Source: Chloroflexota bacterium
GTDB lineage: Bacteria > Chloroflexota > Dehalococcoidia > JACPQD01
Direction of reading: 5' to 3'
NCBI GenBank assembly: GCA_016190665.1
Contig: JACPQD010000083.1
Location: forward strand, 1-40,843
DNA length: 40,843 nucleotides
The notes under the pieces were generated by a model. It was not told the DNA's origin. It saw nothing but the letters and a program-made list of their open reading frames with translations, and searched no databases. The position numbers were made by a program, and so were the translations under genes. Below are positions 16,008 through 23,942 of this stretch, one piece after another. Position 1 is the stretch's first letter. Each line of letters starts with the position of its first letter.

Positions 16008-16508
16008 CTAGGGCAGCAGCCCTTCGATGACCTGTACCGTGATCCGACGGCGCTCCAGGTCCACCTCTTTGACTACGTCCTCAATGGCAGGGATAAGAAT
16101 CTCACCGCGCGGCGCGTCGACCACGTAGACGTCGTTACTCCCGGTCTCCATTACCTCGCGCACCTCACCCAGAAACTCGCCCTCATCGGTCCACACCCCC
16201 AGCCCCACCAACTGGAAGTGATAATACTGCCCAGGCGCCAGAGGCTTCACCTCCGAAGCTTTCACTTCCAGAAGACGCCCTCGGAAGCTCTCGCTCTCCT
16301 CGACAGTGTCGACACCCACCAGCTTCAAGACGACATATCGGCCCAGGCGGTGGCTCTTCTCGACAGTGACCGCCCTCCCCTGGGAATAGAGGCCCTGCCC
16401 GGGGGCGAAGCGTTCCGGGAAGTCGGTCATGGGCTCGATCTTCATCTGGCCTCTTATGCCCCAGGGCGCCAGCACCCGGCCAACAGCGATATACTCTGTC
16501 TCTTGCAT
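16008..16508 (-). CDS. rimM: Ribosome maturation factor RimM
   Basis: A 166-aa factor for 30S assembly that binds S19. The N-terminal RimM domain starts with VGRVLAPWGIRGQMKIEP; the C-terminal PRC-barrel includes VYVVDAPRGEILIPAIEDVVKEVD. Both are diagnostic. It belongs to the classic rpsP-khpA-rimM order, but a terminator and repeat separate it here from khpA, and trmD does not follow; an SDR gene does. No strong ribosome-binding site is visible before the ATG. Confidence 0.95.
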   Translation of the reverse strand: MQETEYIAVGRVLAPWGIRGQMKIEPMTDFPERFAPGQGLYSQGRAVTVEKSHRLGRYVVLKLVGVDTVEESESFRGRLLEVKASEVKPLAPGQYYHFQLVGLGVWTDEGEFLGEVREVMETGSNDVYVVDAPRGEILIPAIEDVVKEVDLERRRITVQVIEGLLP

Positions 16509-16529
16509 AATTACCGCGAAAATAGACCG

Positions 16530-16565
16530 CTTAGATACCGCACACTAAAGTACGCGGTATTGGCA
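16530..16565. repeat. Partial copy of the palindromic element, family B
   Basis: The segment TACCGCACACTAAAGTACG and its flank GAAAATAG match half of the element found complete at 22854-22948. Only one of the two hairpins is preserved. Confidence 0.55.
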
Positions 16566-16689
16566 CAGAATCGGTTCTCAATGCCTCGTACTTCGCCCTC
16601 AACGCTGATTCAGGACTCAATGCGAGGTGGAGAAAGACGATTCTGAAGCCTTGGTGGTGCCCCGATGCAATCAAGCATGATGGATTCCA

Positions 16690-16736
16690 AACAAAAACAG
16701 AGGGGCGCCCACCCCGATGCCCTCGGAGGCGCCCCT
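16690..16736 (-). terminator. Rho-independent terminator after rpsP-khpA
   Basis: Read on the minus strand: 9-bp stem AGGGGCGCC (16736-16728) with its complement (16709-16701), then CTGTTTTTGTTT. It ends the rpsP-khpA transcript before rimM. Confidence 0.85.
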
Positions 16737-16757
16737 GTGGAACGGCCCAAAGTTATT

Positions 16758-16985
16758 CTATTCTATCTCCAGGGTAGCCCGGGCGCCCTCTTTCATCGCC
16801 GCCACTTTGAGCAGGCTGCGTATCGCCTGGGCGATCCTGCCCTGCCGGCCGATCACCTTGCCCATGTCCTCCTGCGCGACCTGCAAGCGTATCACGACAC
16901 GCTCTCCCCGCTTCAGCTCGCTGACCACGACGCTCTCGGGGTTGTCCACCACAGCCCTGGCGATGTACTCCACAAGGTCCTTCAT
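16758..16985 (-). CDS. khpA: KH-domain RNA-binding protein KhpA
   Basis: A 75-aa single KH-domain protein. The GxxG loop is GKVIGRQGR within the DMGKVIGRQGRIAQAIRSLL helix pair. It starts MKDLVEYIARAVVDNP, characteristic of the YlqC/KhpA family, encoded between rpsP and rimM in many bacteria. It binds RNA, usually as a heterodimer with KhpB (Jag). It lies 28 bases after rpsP and before a terminator. Confidence 0.95.
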   Translation of the reverse strand: MKDLVEYIARAVVDNPESVVVSELKRGERVVIRLQVAQEDMGKVIGRQGRIAQAIRSLLKVAAMKEGARATLEIE

Positions 16986-17013
16986 AGCGGCGTCCTTCTG
17001 CCCACGCTCTTAC

Positions 17014-17337
17014 TTAGCTCTCGGGAGCCTGCGCCGCTTTCTTGCCCGGCGCCTGGACTTCTTCCGCGCCCCGCGTCACCGTCGGGGCTTTGAAACCTTC
17101 GATCAGACCAAGTTTGGCGAGTATCCTGGCCGCGCTATCGGTGGGCTGGGCGCCACTAGTCAGCCACTTCTGCGCCTTGTCCTGGTCAACGGTGATGGTT
17201 GGGGGATCGGTGATGGGATCGTAATGGCCTATTACCTCCACGAAGGTGCCATCCCGGGGCACCCGGGAATCCACCACCACCACACGGTACGCGGGCCTCT
17301 TCCTGGCTCCCACGCGCCGCAGCCTTATCTTCAACAC
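17014..17337 (-). CDS. rpsP: 30S ribosomal protein S16
   Basis: A 107-aa protein beginning MLKIRLRRVGARKRPAYRVVVVDSR, the classic S16 signature, with the conserved IGHYDP and A-x-W-L-x-x-GAQPTD segments. The C-terminal tail is extended by an Ala/Lys/Pro-rich stretch of about 20 residues. AGGAGG sits nine bases before the ATG, and a strong promoter lies about 35 bases further upstream. Confidence 0.97.
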   Translation of the reverse strand: MLKIRLRRVGARKRPAYRVVVVDSRVPRDGTFVEVIGHYDPITDPPTITVDQDKAQKWLTSGAQPTDSAARILAKLGLIEGFKAPTVTRGAEEVQAPGKKAAQAPES

Positions 17338-17369
17338 TAGACGGTTCCTCCTGAAGTATTTACCTTAGT

Positions 17370-17399
17370 ACTATAGTGCATAAGGCTTAGGGGTGTCAA
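17370..17399 (-). promoter_or_regulatory. Promoter of rpsP-khpA
   Basis: Read on the minus strand: TTGACA (17399-17394), 18-nt spacer, TATAGT (17375-17370). Near-consensus sigma-70-type site just before the S16 gene. Confidence 0.75.
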
Positions 17400-17441
17400 A
17401 CCTGGGGGCACGCATGAATAATCTTGCACGGCCAACAGCGC

Positions 17442-17837
17442 TCAGCCCGCTTCGTCCAGCGCCTTGTTGGCCAGGGCATCGGCGGCGCGGTTTTGCTCGC
17501 GGGGAACGTGGACGACCTTCGCTGAGGAGAAATGGCGCAGCAGCCGCATCACTTCTCGATAGAGGGGGACCAGCCCTGCGCTCTTGACCCTGTAACGTCC
17601 GCAGAGCTGTCGGACCAGAAGCTCCGAGTCCAGCCTCACCTCCAATTCGGAGGCTTCGACCTTGGCCGCGAGTTCGAGGCCGGCGATGAGGGCCCAGTAC
17701 TCCGCCTGGTTGTTGGTGGCGATACCGATGCGCCGGGAAAGGGTGTCCAAGGTCTTGCCCTGGCCGTCCGCCAGGACTACGCCGATGGCCGCCGGGCCCG
17801 GATTGCCCCGACAGGCCCCATCGGCGTAGATTATCAC
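17442..17837 (-). CDS. Ribonuclease HI-family protein
   Basis: A 131-aa compact RNase H fold that cuts RNA in RNA-DNA hybrids. Catalytic acidic residues are visible: Asp6 in IIYADGACRGNPG, Glu in TNNQAEYWAL, Asp in VRLDSELL, and Asp in NRAADALAN. It lacks the basic protrusion of E. coli RnhA, like the YpeP and archaeal-type small enzymes. In many actinobacterial and Chloroflexota genomes such genes neighbour a COG1579 zinc-ribbon gene. Here that partner is 1.7 kb upstream, separated by a recombinase-like gene. Confidence 0.9.
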   Translation of the reverse strand: MIIYADGACRGNPGPAAIGVVLADGQGKTLDTLSRRIGIATNNQAEYWALIAGLELAAKVEASELEVRLDSELLVRQLCGRYRVKSAGLVPLYREVMRLLRHFSSAKVVHVPREQNRAADALANKALDEAG

Positions 17838-17902
17838 ACGTCTTGCGTCGTCTGCTTTGTCGCCTCCAGATTCAGCGCTGCCTTGGGCGTTAGTCAGTGA
17901 CG

Positions 17903-18015
17903 AACCCCCTTGACCCCCCCTTCTGAAGGGGGAAAGAAACCTCTTCCTTTGGCAACAGTGAGACTGAGAGCCAGAAGCGAGAAGCGGGGGGACTTCATGC
18001 TCCGTGCTTCCCGCT
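17903..18015. repeat. Hairpin-rich spacer between the RNase H and recombinase-like genes
   Basis: CCCCCCCTTCTGAAGGGGG forms a hairpin near 17913. A second set of repeated AAGCGAGAAGCGGG / CCCGCTTC units lies at 17967-18015. It resembles the repeat at the other side of the recombinase-like gene. Confidence 0.55.
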
Positions 18016-18030
18016 TCATGCTTCCGCCGG

Positions 18031-19458
18031 CTAGACCTTCAGCTTCACTTCGGTCCGATCGTCCCAGGCAGTGACGCGAGCCACGACTTCCTGAAGGAGC
18101 GCCTTGCGAGCGGAAGCGGCTATCTGTTCCCCTTCGTCGCTCAGCCTGCGAAGGGCGCTCGCCAGCCGTTCCACCCGGGAGGACTTTGCCGACTGCGATG
18201 CGTCGCTCTCCTCGAGAGCCGCCAGCCTCTCCTGGACTTCTTGCCTGGTCTGGTCGATCTTGCGGCTGGCCGTCCGGAACTGTTGCCGGCTCATGGTCCT
18301 GCTGGAGGCCTGGCCCAGATAACGGTCCAGGCGGCGATCCAGCGCTCTGAGCCGCGCCGTCAGCTTTTTCGCTTCAGCGGCGGAATCGTCCACCGCGCTG
18401 GCGTCCCCTCGGTCCAGCAACTCACTGAGCTTATTTCCCTCGAGGTAACCTCCCAGCTCAGCCAAAACTTGTCCCTCAAGAACCCGGGCTCGCTTGGTGT
18501 GATAGTCGCAAACGCTCTGGTTGGTCCTCGACGAGCACTGATAGTAGCGATACTCGCCGCTGGCTTTGGTGCCATCGCTGCGCCGCGTCCACGACTGATG
18601 GCGGGTGACCCCTATCATGCGGTTGCCGCAGTATCCGCAATACAGGAGGCCGGAGAGAAGGAAGTGAGGTGCGGCGCCCCCCGAAGGCCGTCGGCGATTG
18701 CCCAGACGCTGCTGCGCCCGGCGAAAAAGCTCCTCCCTCACGATGGGGGGATGGTTCCCAGGCACACGAACGCCAAAGCGCGAGTAGGTCCCCAGGTAGC
18801 TCCGGTTCCGGAGGATATCCCGGACGCTGACCACGCTCCAGCGGCGGCCGCTGCGCGTCCTGATGCCGCGCTCGTTCAAGTGCCGCGCCACGAGGCGAAT
18901 GCCCAGTTTCCCTTCGACGTATAGCTTGTAAAGCAAGCCCACAACGGCGGCTTCTTCGGGAACGATCTCAAAACGGTGGTTAAGTCCGATACGATAGCCG
19001 AAGGGCGGCTTGCCCAGGCCAAGGCCCCTTATGGCCTTGCTCCGCATGCCCATCTTCACCAGCTCTCCCGCCGTGTCCTTACGTTTCTCCTCGGACCACT
19101 TCTCCAGAGCCTTCGCCAGGGGCTCGCCAGCGCTGTCCTCAAGAACCATTACCCGCGTTCCCAGCTCTTCGAGCTCCACAATGCGCTGGACTATGTCTTT
19201 GGGGCGATCCCCCAGGTCCCGGAGCCGCTGAGCCACGACCACGGTGAACTCCTTCCCTGGCTGCTTGAGATAGGACAGCAGCTCCTGGTACTGAGGACGT
19301 TTCCCCTCCGGGGAAGTGGTAGGATCAGTGAAAGAGGCCGCCGGTTCGAACCCCTGAAGCTCGCAAAAGGAGAGAAAAGCCCTCTCTGCATCCGTTGGGT
19401 GCGGTATGGGGCCCCCCTCGGGTGGAGCGTCCAGGAGAAAATAGCCGACAGCTTTCAT
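18031..19458 (-). CDS. Large serine recombinase-family protein without visible catalytic serine
   Basis: A 475-aa protein with the layout of large serine recombinases. An N-terminal resolvase-like domain spans about 1-135. A recombinase domain (about 150-260) includes KPPFGYRI and ILRNRSYLGTYSRFG. A zinc ribbon has CGYCG and a second Cys pair ending SVC. A C-terminal coiled coil spans about 335-440. Active enzymes carry Ser in a Y-x-R-x-S-type motif at the N-terminus; here the matching stretch reads VGYFLLDAPPEGG, with no Ser. The second catalytic region is weakly kept (QRLRDLGDRPKDI). Strand exchange is therefore doubtful; it may act as a DNA-binding or accessory protein. It sits between RNase H and COG1579 genes, flanked by repeats. 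Confidence 0.8.
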   Translation of the reverse strand: MKAVGYFLLDAPPEGGPIPHPTDAERAFLSFCELQGFEPAASFTDPTTSPEGKRPQYQELLSYLKQPGKEFTVVVAQRLRDLGDRPKDIVQRIVELEELGTRVMVLEDSAGEPLAKALEKWSEEKRKDTAGELVKMGMRSKAIRGLGLGKPPFGYRIGLNHRFEIVPEEAAVVGLLYKLYVEGKLGIRLVARHLNERGIRTRSGRRWSVVSVRDILRNRSYLGTYSRFGVRVPGNHPPIVREELFRRAQQRLGNRRRPSGGAAPHFLLSGLLYCGYCGNRMIGVTRHQSWTRRSDGTKASGEYRYYQCSSRTNQSVCDYHTKRARVLEGQVLAELGGYLEGNKLSELLDRGDASAVDDSAAEAKKLTARLRALDRRLDRYLGQASSRTMSRQQFRTASRKIDQTRQEVQERLAALEESDASQSAKSSRVERLASALRRLSDEGEQIAASARKALLQEVVARVTAWDDRTEVKLKV

Positions 19459-19477
19459 CGTATGAGGCTTAGACCTC

Positions 19478-19575
19478 TCCCTGAATCCCTCTCCTGAAAA
19501 GGGAGGGACCTTCCTTTCTGTTCCGTCCTCCCCCCTTCCCTTCGAGGGAAGGGGGCCGGGGGGTTAGGTCCTTCT
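19478..19575. repeat. Hairpin repeat block between COG1579 gene and recombinase-like gene
   Basis: Contains CCTCTCCTGAAAAGGGAGGG and CCCCCTTCCCTTCGAGGGAAGGGGG hairpins, of the same general kind as the blocks at 22-110 and 10985-11110. No gene is seen. Confidence 0.65.
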
Positions 19576-19578
19576 CCC

Positions 19579-20280
19579 CTAACTGACATACAATATCCGC
19601 CCACAGCTCCCGCAGTGTACCAACTCCTGAGGCGACTTCGCTTTGCGCAGCTCGTTCATCGACAGAGAGATCCGGCAGCCCTGGCACATACCTCGCTCAG
19701 CCTTAGCCACGGCCGCGCCCTGCTTGGTAAGCCGGAGCGATTCATAGAGAGCAAGGCTCTCCGCATCGATGGCGGCTGCCCGCGCCGCCCGGGTCTCTTC
19801 GAGGGTCGAAAGCTCGGCCCTTATTCGGTCCCGCTCCCTGAAGAGGCGCTCCTGTTCCTGATACCAGTCCGCCTCCATCCGTCTCAGCCCGTCGAGATCG
19901 CCTTCGATCTCTCTCTGGAGGTCTTCCGCTTGAGACATAAGCTCCAGGATCACATCCTCATGCTTCCTCTGCTGGGCCTTCAGTTGGTTCAGCTCGTCCT
20001 GCATGTCGGAGAGCTCGCGCGGGTTCCTCACCGTGCCGCCGTACAGCTTCTTCTCCACCGGCCCGGCTTTGCTCTGGATAGCCTGCGCCTCCCACTCCTC
20101 GTCGCGCTGCAGGGCTCCCAGTTGCTTCAGGCGCGCCCTCTTGTCCTCGATGCGTCGCTGCGCCTCGAGGACGCCTTCGCTTTCGCCCAGTTGGCTCTCG
20201 ATGGAAGAGAGGGTCGCTTTTCTGCTGTCTATGTCCAGGTCAATTTCCTGGAGCTGGTAAAGCTGCTTCGCTGTGGCCAT
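19579..20280 (-). CDS. COG1579-type coiled-coil protein with C-terminal zinc ribbon
   Basis: A 233-aa protein. Residues about 1-180 form a long antiparallel coiled coil (heptads from QLYQLQEIDLDID onward) containing the conserved family segment KKLYGGTVRNPRELSDMQ. The C-terminus has four Cys in C-x2-C and C-x2-C pairs (MCQGCRISLS and HCGSCGRILY), a C4 zinc ribbon. Function is not established; the family is thought to bind nucleic acid. The segment QELVHCGSCGRILY is highly typical. It has a divergent promoter region shared with hpt. Confidence 0.9.
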   Translation of the reverse strand: MATAKQLYQLQEIDLDIDSRKATLSSIESQLGESEGVLEAQRRIEDKRARLKQLGALQRDEEWEAQAIQSKAGPVEKKLYGGTVRNPRELSDMQDELNQLKAQQRKHEDVILELMSQAEDLQREIEGDLDGLRRMEADWYQEQERLFRERDRIRAELSTLEETRAARAAAIDAESLALYESLRLTKQGAAVAKAERGMCQGCRISLSMNELRKAKSPQELVHCGSCGRILYVS

Positions 20281-20356
20281 CTGTCCGGCTGGCGCTCCTG
20301 GACGCTCTGATTCTTTTGCAGTGGAAGGTTAGGGGGGCGTTCGCCTTGCAGTGCTC

Positions 20357-20385
20357 ATTGTCTATCATAGGAGGCCCGCTGTCAA
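20357..20385 (-). promoter_or_regulatory. Putative promoter of the COG1579 gene
   Basis: Minus strand: TTGACA (20385-20380), 17-nt spacer, GACAAT (20362-20357), about 77 bases before the start codon. Confidence 0.5.
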
Positions 20386-20403
20386 GGTGGGAGTTGAGGG
20401 TTA

Positions 20404-20578
20404 AGGGCTGGAGCTGTCTGACAGGTCGGACGCGTCGGACTGGTCTGACGCTCCTCGGCCCCCGCCCCCTGACCCCCGCCATTGACACCTTCCCAAGCGG
20501 TATGTTAGCTTTAGGCGAGACGCACCGGTTTCACCTACCTTACGACAGGTCTGACCGGTCGGACTGGTCCAGGAGGTC
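20404..20578. repeat. Divergent intergenic region with CAGGTCNGAC repeats
   Basis: Two copies of a unit resembling CAGGTCGGACGCGTCGGACT (near 20421-20448 and 20546-20572) flank the hpt promoter. Beyond the two promoters no coding signal is seen in the 305-bp gap. Confidence 0.5.
20482..20511 (+). promoter_or_regulatory. Putative promoter of hpt-ade
   Basis: TTGACA (20482-20487), 18-nt spacer, TAGCTT (20506-20511), about 75 bases before the hpt start. Confidence 0.5.
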
Positions 20579-20585
20579 GTGACGC

Positions 20586-21119
20586 TTGCCCGAAGTCAAG
20601 GTGATGTTCACCCGGGAGGAGGTGGGGCGAGCGGTCGAAAGGCTGGCCACAGATATCAGGCGAGACTACCGCGGTAAGAACCCGCTGCTGGTCGGCATCC
20701 TCAAAGGCTCCTTCGTCCTCCTCGCCGACCTGGTGCGCTCCTTGAACATCCCTCTGGAGTTGGACTTCGCGAAGCTTTCCAGCTACGGCTGCGCCACGGA
20801 GACCTCGGGCAAGGTGAGGGTGCTCTACCGGCTGACGACGCCGGTGAAGGGGCGCCACGTCATCGTGATCGAGGACATCATCGATACTGGTCTCACCGTG
20901 AGCTGTTTTCTTGAAGCCCTGCGTCGCCGCAAACCCGCCTCGCTGAAACTCTGCGCCCTCCTCGAAAAGCCCGCCCGGCGAAGAACGCCCATCACCATCG
21001 ACTACCTGGGTTTCAGCGTGCCCGACAAGTTCATCGTCGGCTACGGCCTGGACTGCGACGAGAAGTACCGCTACCTGCCCGATGTCTGCTACCTGGAGGA
21101 GGTCTGCGGTGCGCCGTGA
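20586..21119 (+). CDS. hpt: Hypoxanthine phosphoribosyltransferase
   Basis: Purine salvage enzyme that makes IMP/GMP from hypoxanthine/guanine and PRPP. It is 177 aa, starting at TTG with AGGAGG nine bases upstream. The PRPP-binding signature is VIVIEDIIDTGLT near residue 97; the flexible-loop Ser-Tyr is in KLSSYGCAT, and the base-binding end is VPDKFIVGYGLDCDEKYRYLPDV. Length and motifs are standard. It overlaps ade by 11 bases, forming a purine-salvage pair: ade yields hypoxanthine and hpt consumes it. Confidence 0.96.
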   Translation: MPEVKVMFTREEVGRAVERLATDIRRDYRGKNPLLVGILKGSFVLLADLVRSLNIPLELDFAKLSSYGCATETSGKVRVLYRLTTPVKGRHVIVIEDIIDTGLTVSCFLEALRRRKPASLKLCALLEKPARRRTPITIDYLGFSVPDKFIVGYGLDCDEKYRYLPDVCYLEEVCGAP

Positions 21120-22809
21120 AAGGCTGATAGCCGTCGCCAGGGGGGACGCTCCGGCTGACCTGCTGCTGGCCAATGCTCGGGTGGTCAACGTCTTCACGGC
21201 GGAGGTCCTTCCTGGCAATGTCGCTATCTCCGGAGAGAGGATTGCAGGGATTGGAGACTACCGGGACGCCGCCGAGGTGGTAGACCTGAAGGGCAGGTTC
21301 CTGGCCCCTGGCCTCATCGATGGCCACACCCACGTCGAAAGCTCCCTTCTTCACCCGGCGGAGTACGCCCGGGCCGTGGTCCCGCGTGGCACTTGCGGGG
21401 TGGTTACTGACCTCCACGAGATCGCTAACGTCGCCGGCCTGAAGGGGGTCCGTTACATGATGGACGCCTTCCGCCGGTTGCCCCTGGACTTCTACCTGAT
21501 GGTCCCCTCGTGCGTCCCTTCCAGCCGCCTTGAAACCTCGGGCGCCACCCTGGACGCCGACGATGTCAAGAGAGCATTGCGCTGGCAGGAGGTCATCGGC
21601 CTGGGGGAGATGATGGACTTCCCCGGCGTTATCCATGGCGACCCGGAAGTCCTCAAAAAGCTGGAGGCCACTCGCCGGCGGGTCATCGATGGCCATGCGC
21701 CAGGATTGAAGGGCAAGGAGTTGAACGCCTATCTGGCGGCGGGCATATCCTCGGACCATGAGTCCATTGCCCTGGAGGAGGCGCGGGAGAAGCTGCGGGG
21801 CGGCATGCGCATCATGATCCGCGAGGGCTCTTCGGAGAAGAACCTGAAGGCGCTTCTGCCGCTGGTCACGGACCAGACCTGCCGGCGCTGTCTCTTCGTG
21901 GTGGACGACCGCACCTGCGCCGACCTCTTGCGGGACGGCGATATCGACGCCGTGCTCCGGAAGGCCATCGGTCTGGGACTGGACCCGGTACGGGCCGTCC
22001 AGCTCGCCACCATCAACACGGCGGAATATTTCAAGCTGGACGGAGTCGGCGCCATCGCTCCCGGCTATCTCGCGAACATGGTGGTCATCGACGATCTCAG
22101 GTCTTTTCACGTATCTGCGGTCTTCCATCGCGGGCGCAAGGTCGCCGAGGATGGTAGGGCCCTCTTTCAGGCGAGTCGACCGATCGATAAGCGCCTGGCC
22201 GACACCATGCACATCAAGCCCTTCCGCATGGAGGCGCTGGCCCTTCCGGCCACGGGCGAGACCATGCCGGTCATCGAGGTCGTGCTCGGCCAGATAGTCA
22301 CGCGGCGCTTCGACGCACGGCCAAGAATCGAAAACGGGCTGGTAGTGCCCGATATCGAGCGAGACCTGTTGAAACTGGTGGTGGTGGAGAGGCATAAAGC
22401 CACCGGCAACATCGGACGGGGGCTGGTCAAGGGATTCGGCCTGAAAGCGGGGGCCCTGGCCACTTCCATAGCCCACGACTCCCATAATATCGTAGCCGCG
22501 GGGACCACCGATCGGGATATCTACTCTGCGGTGAAGCAAGTTGAGAGGATGGGCGGCGGCCTGGTGGTGACGCGGGGAGGCAAAGTACTGGATTCTCTGG
22601 CGCTGCCCATCGCCGGGCTGCTCTCCGACCAACCCCTGGAGCTGGTGGTGAGCAAGCTGGAGAGGCTGGAGCACCTGGCGCGGGCGCTGGGCGGCGCCCT
22701 CCCCTCCCCTTTCGCGGCACTGTCCTTTCTGGCGCTGCCGGTGATACCCGAGCTGAGGCTCACGGACAAGGGGATGGTGGATGTGACTGAGTTCAAGTTG
22801 ATCGAGTAG
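21109..22809 (+). CDS. ade: Adenine deaminase
   Basis: Metal-dependent amidohydrolase converting adenine to hypoxanthine and ammonia. The product is 566 aa from GTG 21109, with GGAGGAGG six bases before it. The metal site is PGLIDGHTHVESS near residue 60-72; further ligands are in TDLHEIANV, VIDGHAPGL and SSDHES. The C-terminal domain has IAHDSHNIVAAG, typical of Ade rather than adenosine deaminase. The overlap with hpt indicates coupling in purine salvage. Confidence 0.95.
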   Translation: MRRERLIAVARGDAPADLLLANARVVNVFTAEVLPGNVAISGERIAGIGDYRDAAEVVDLKGRFLAPGLIDGHTHVESSLLHPAEYARAVVPRGTCGVVTDLHEIANVAGLKGVRYMMDAFRRLPLDFYLMVPSCVPSSRLETSGATLDADDVKRALRWQEVIGLGEMMDFPGVIHGDPEVLKKLEATRRRVIDGHAPGLKGKELNAYLAAGISSDHESIALEEAREKLRGGMRIMIREGSSEKNLKALLPLVTDQTCRRCLFVVDDRTCADLLRDGDIDAVLRKAIGLGLDPVRAVQLATINTAEYFKLDGVGAIAPGYLANMVVIDDLRSFHVSAVFHRGRKVAEDGRALFQASRPIDKRLADTMHIKPFRMEALALPATGETMPVIEVVLGQIVTRRFDARPRIENGLVVPDIERDLLKLVVVERHKATGNIGRGLVKGFGLKAGALATSIAHDSHNIVAAGTTDRDIYSAVKQVERMGGGLVVTRGGKVLDSLALPIAGLLSDQPLELVVSKLERLEHLARALGGALPSPFAALSFLALPVIPELRLTDKGMVDVTEFKLIE

Positions 22810-22853
22810 GCAGAACCAAAGAGACCGCGGTGGTTTCCAAAACCTCCTTCATT

Positions 22854-22948
22854 GGTATGAAAATAGCAATTCGCACACACACCGCGCAGTAAAGTACGCG
22901 GCATACCCCGCACTTCAGTGCGGGGTATAGAAACGCTATTTTCATACC
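22854..22948. mobile_element. MITE-like palindromic element, family B, complete copy
   Basis: Perfect 14-bp terminal inverted repeats, GGTATGAAAATAGC (22854-22867) and its complement (22935-22948), enclose two hairpins: ACCGCGCAGTAAAGTACGCGG and CCCCGCACTTCAGTGCGGGG. A diverged direct copy lies at 26950-27043 and a partial one at 16530-16565. No transposase is inside, so it looks non-autonomous. Confidence 0.75.
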
Positions 22949-22983
22949 TGGTCGTGCCGGTGTCAACCGGCATGGACGATTCA

Positions 22984-23107
22984 TCATTCAAACCTGAACC
23001 CCTTCTCCCTGAAGAGCGTCAGACAGGCCTCGACCACGTCAGGGTCGTAGAGGACGCCAGCGCCTTTGGAGACTTCTTCCAGCGCCCTGAGCTCGCCGAG
23101 GGCGGCG
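22984..23107 (-). pseudogene. C-terminal fragment of an HD-GYP domain gene
   Basis: Read on the minus strand, about 40 codons run from GELRALEEVSKGAG-like sequence through a GFRFE-type end to a stop at 22986-22984. They are nearly identical to the 3' end of the REC-PAS-HD-GYP gene starting at 23943 and related to that at 27101. Similarity stops abruptly near 23107, just before the toxin-antitoxin promoter. It is a left-over of a duplication, followed by the same family B repeat as the 27101 gene. Confidence 0.8.
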
Positions 23108-23165
23108 CGGGCTTTCGCTTTAATCGGGCCGAATGCTCGCCCGAGTGGCCGTCAGACAAGCGCTG

Positions 23166-23195
23166 TTGCACCTTATGTATCCTTTAGGATACGAT
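23166..23195 (+). promoter_or_regulatory. Promoter and operator of the RelE/antidote pair
   Basis: TTGCAC (23166-23171), 18-nt spacer, TACGAT (23190-23195). The inverted repeat TATCCT-TT-AGGATA (23178-23191) sits between the two boxes and touches the -10, a typical site for autorepression by the antitoxin or complex. Confidence 0.6.
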
Positions 23196-23204
23196 AGTTT
23201 GGTG

Positions 23205-23490
23205 ATGGAGGTTCGCCAAACTGAGGTCTATGCCCGCTGGTTCGATCACCTGCGGGACCGTTGGGCACGAGCGCGGATCGACGCCCGTATCCGGCGACTC
23301 TCCTTAGGGAACCCTGGGGATGTCAGGCTTGTAAGAGAAGGCGTCTCGGAGCTGCGCATCGACTATGGGCCAGGGTATCGAGTGTATTTCCTGCAACGTG
23401 GGCAGACGTTGGTGGTCTTGCTGGCCGGTGGCGAAGGATACCCAGGACCGGGATATCAGGACTGCGATCGGGCTGGCGCGCGAGCTGTAG
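23205..23490 (+). pseudogene. RelE-type addiction-module toxin, frameshifted near its end
   Basis: From ATG 23205 the frame reads a RelE/ParE-superfamily killer protein: TEVYARWFDHLRDRWARARIDARIRRL, then VSELRIDYGPGYRVYF and LVVLLAGG. The expected ending is found in the next frame: after LLAGG, KDTQDRDIRTAIGLAREL and a stop at 23488-23490, just before the antitoxin. In the original frame the reading continues to 23666 through the antitoxin gene. A net shift of +1 near 23430 (loss of two bases, or gain of one) explains it. The toxin is probably inactive, unless this is a sequencing error. Confidence 0.75.
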
Positions 23491-23499
23491 GAGGGAACC

Positions 23500-23805
23500 A
23501 TGGCAAAGACACCCACTCGGGCATGGGACGTGGCGGAACATCTCGAAACCGCGGAGGACATGGCCGCCTATCTGGAGGCGGCCCTCGAAGACGGCGACCC
23601 CCGATTGGTTGCCGCCGCCTTGCGGGACATCGCGCGGGCCAAGGGGATGGCGCAAGTCGCCCGTGAAGCGGGTCTTGGGGGGGAGAGCCTCTATGAGGCG
23701 CTATCGTCAGAAGACAATCCGGAGCTTAGCGCCGTGCTCAAGATGGTACGGGCGCTTGGTCTCCGACTCCATGCTGTTCCCGCACCGGGTGCGGCGAAGG
23801 AGTAA
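23500..23805 (+). CDS. Addiction-module antidote protein (HTH)
   Basis: A 101-aa protein of the COG3636 type that pairs with RelE-like killer proteins. WDVAEHLETAEDMAAYLEAAL forms the N-terminal toxin-binding part. A helix-turn-helix, DIARAKGMAQVAREAGLGGESLYEAL, follows, and then NPELSAVLKMVRALGLRL. The order toxin then antitoxin is the usual one here. GAGGGAACC precedes ATG 23500, ten bases after the toxin stop. It remains intact while its toxin is broken. Confidence 0.9.
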   Translation: MAKTPTRAWDVAEHLETAEDMAAYLEAALEDGDPRLVAAALRDIARAKGMAQVAREAGLGGESLYEALSSEDNPELSAVLKMVRALGLRLHAVPAPGAAKE

Positions 23806-23942
23806 GGTTGGACTTCGCAATGATCGTGTTGGCATCGTGACGGTCAGTTCTCGAATCGGCGACACCCCAGGAAAGAGACCTCCGAGGTCTAAGACTTCGG
23901 AGGTCTGGGGGACTCTATTCATCATTCAAGACCCCTTACTCC

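Noticed and set aside
21031..22674. 547-codon open frame on the - strand opposite adenine deaminase
   Set aside because: Antisense shadow; the plus strand has all Ade motifs, ribosome-binding site and coupling to hpt.
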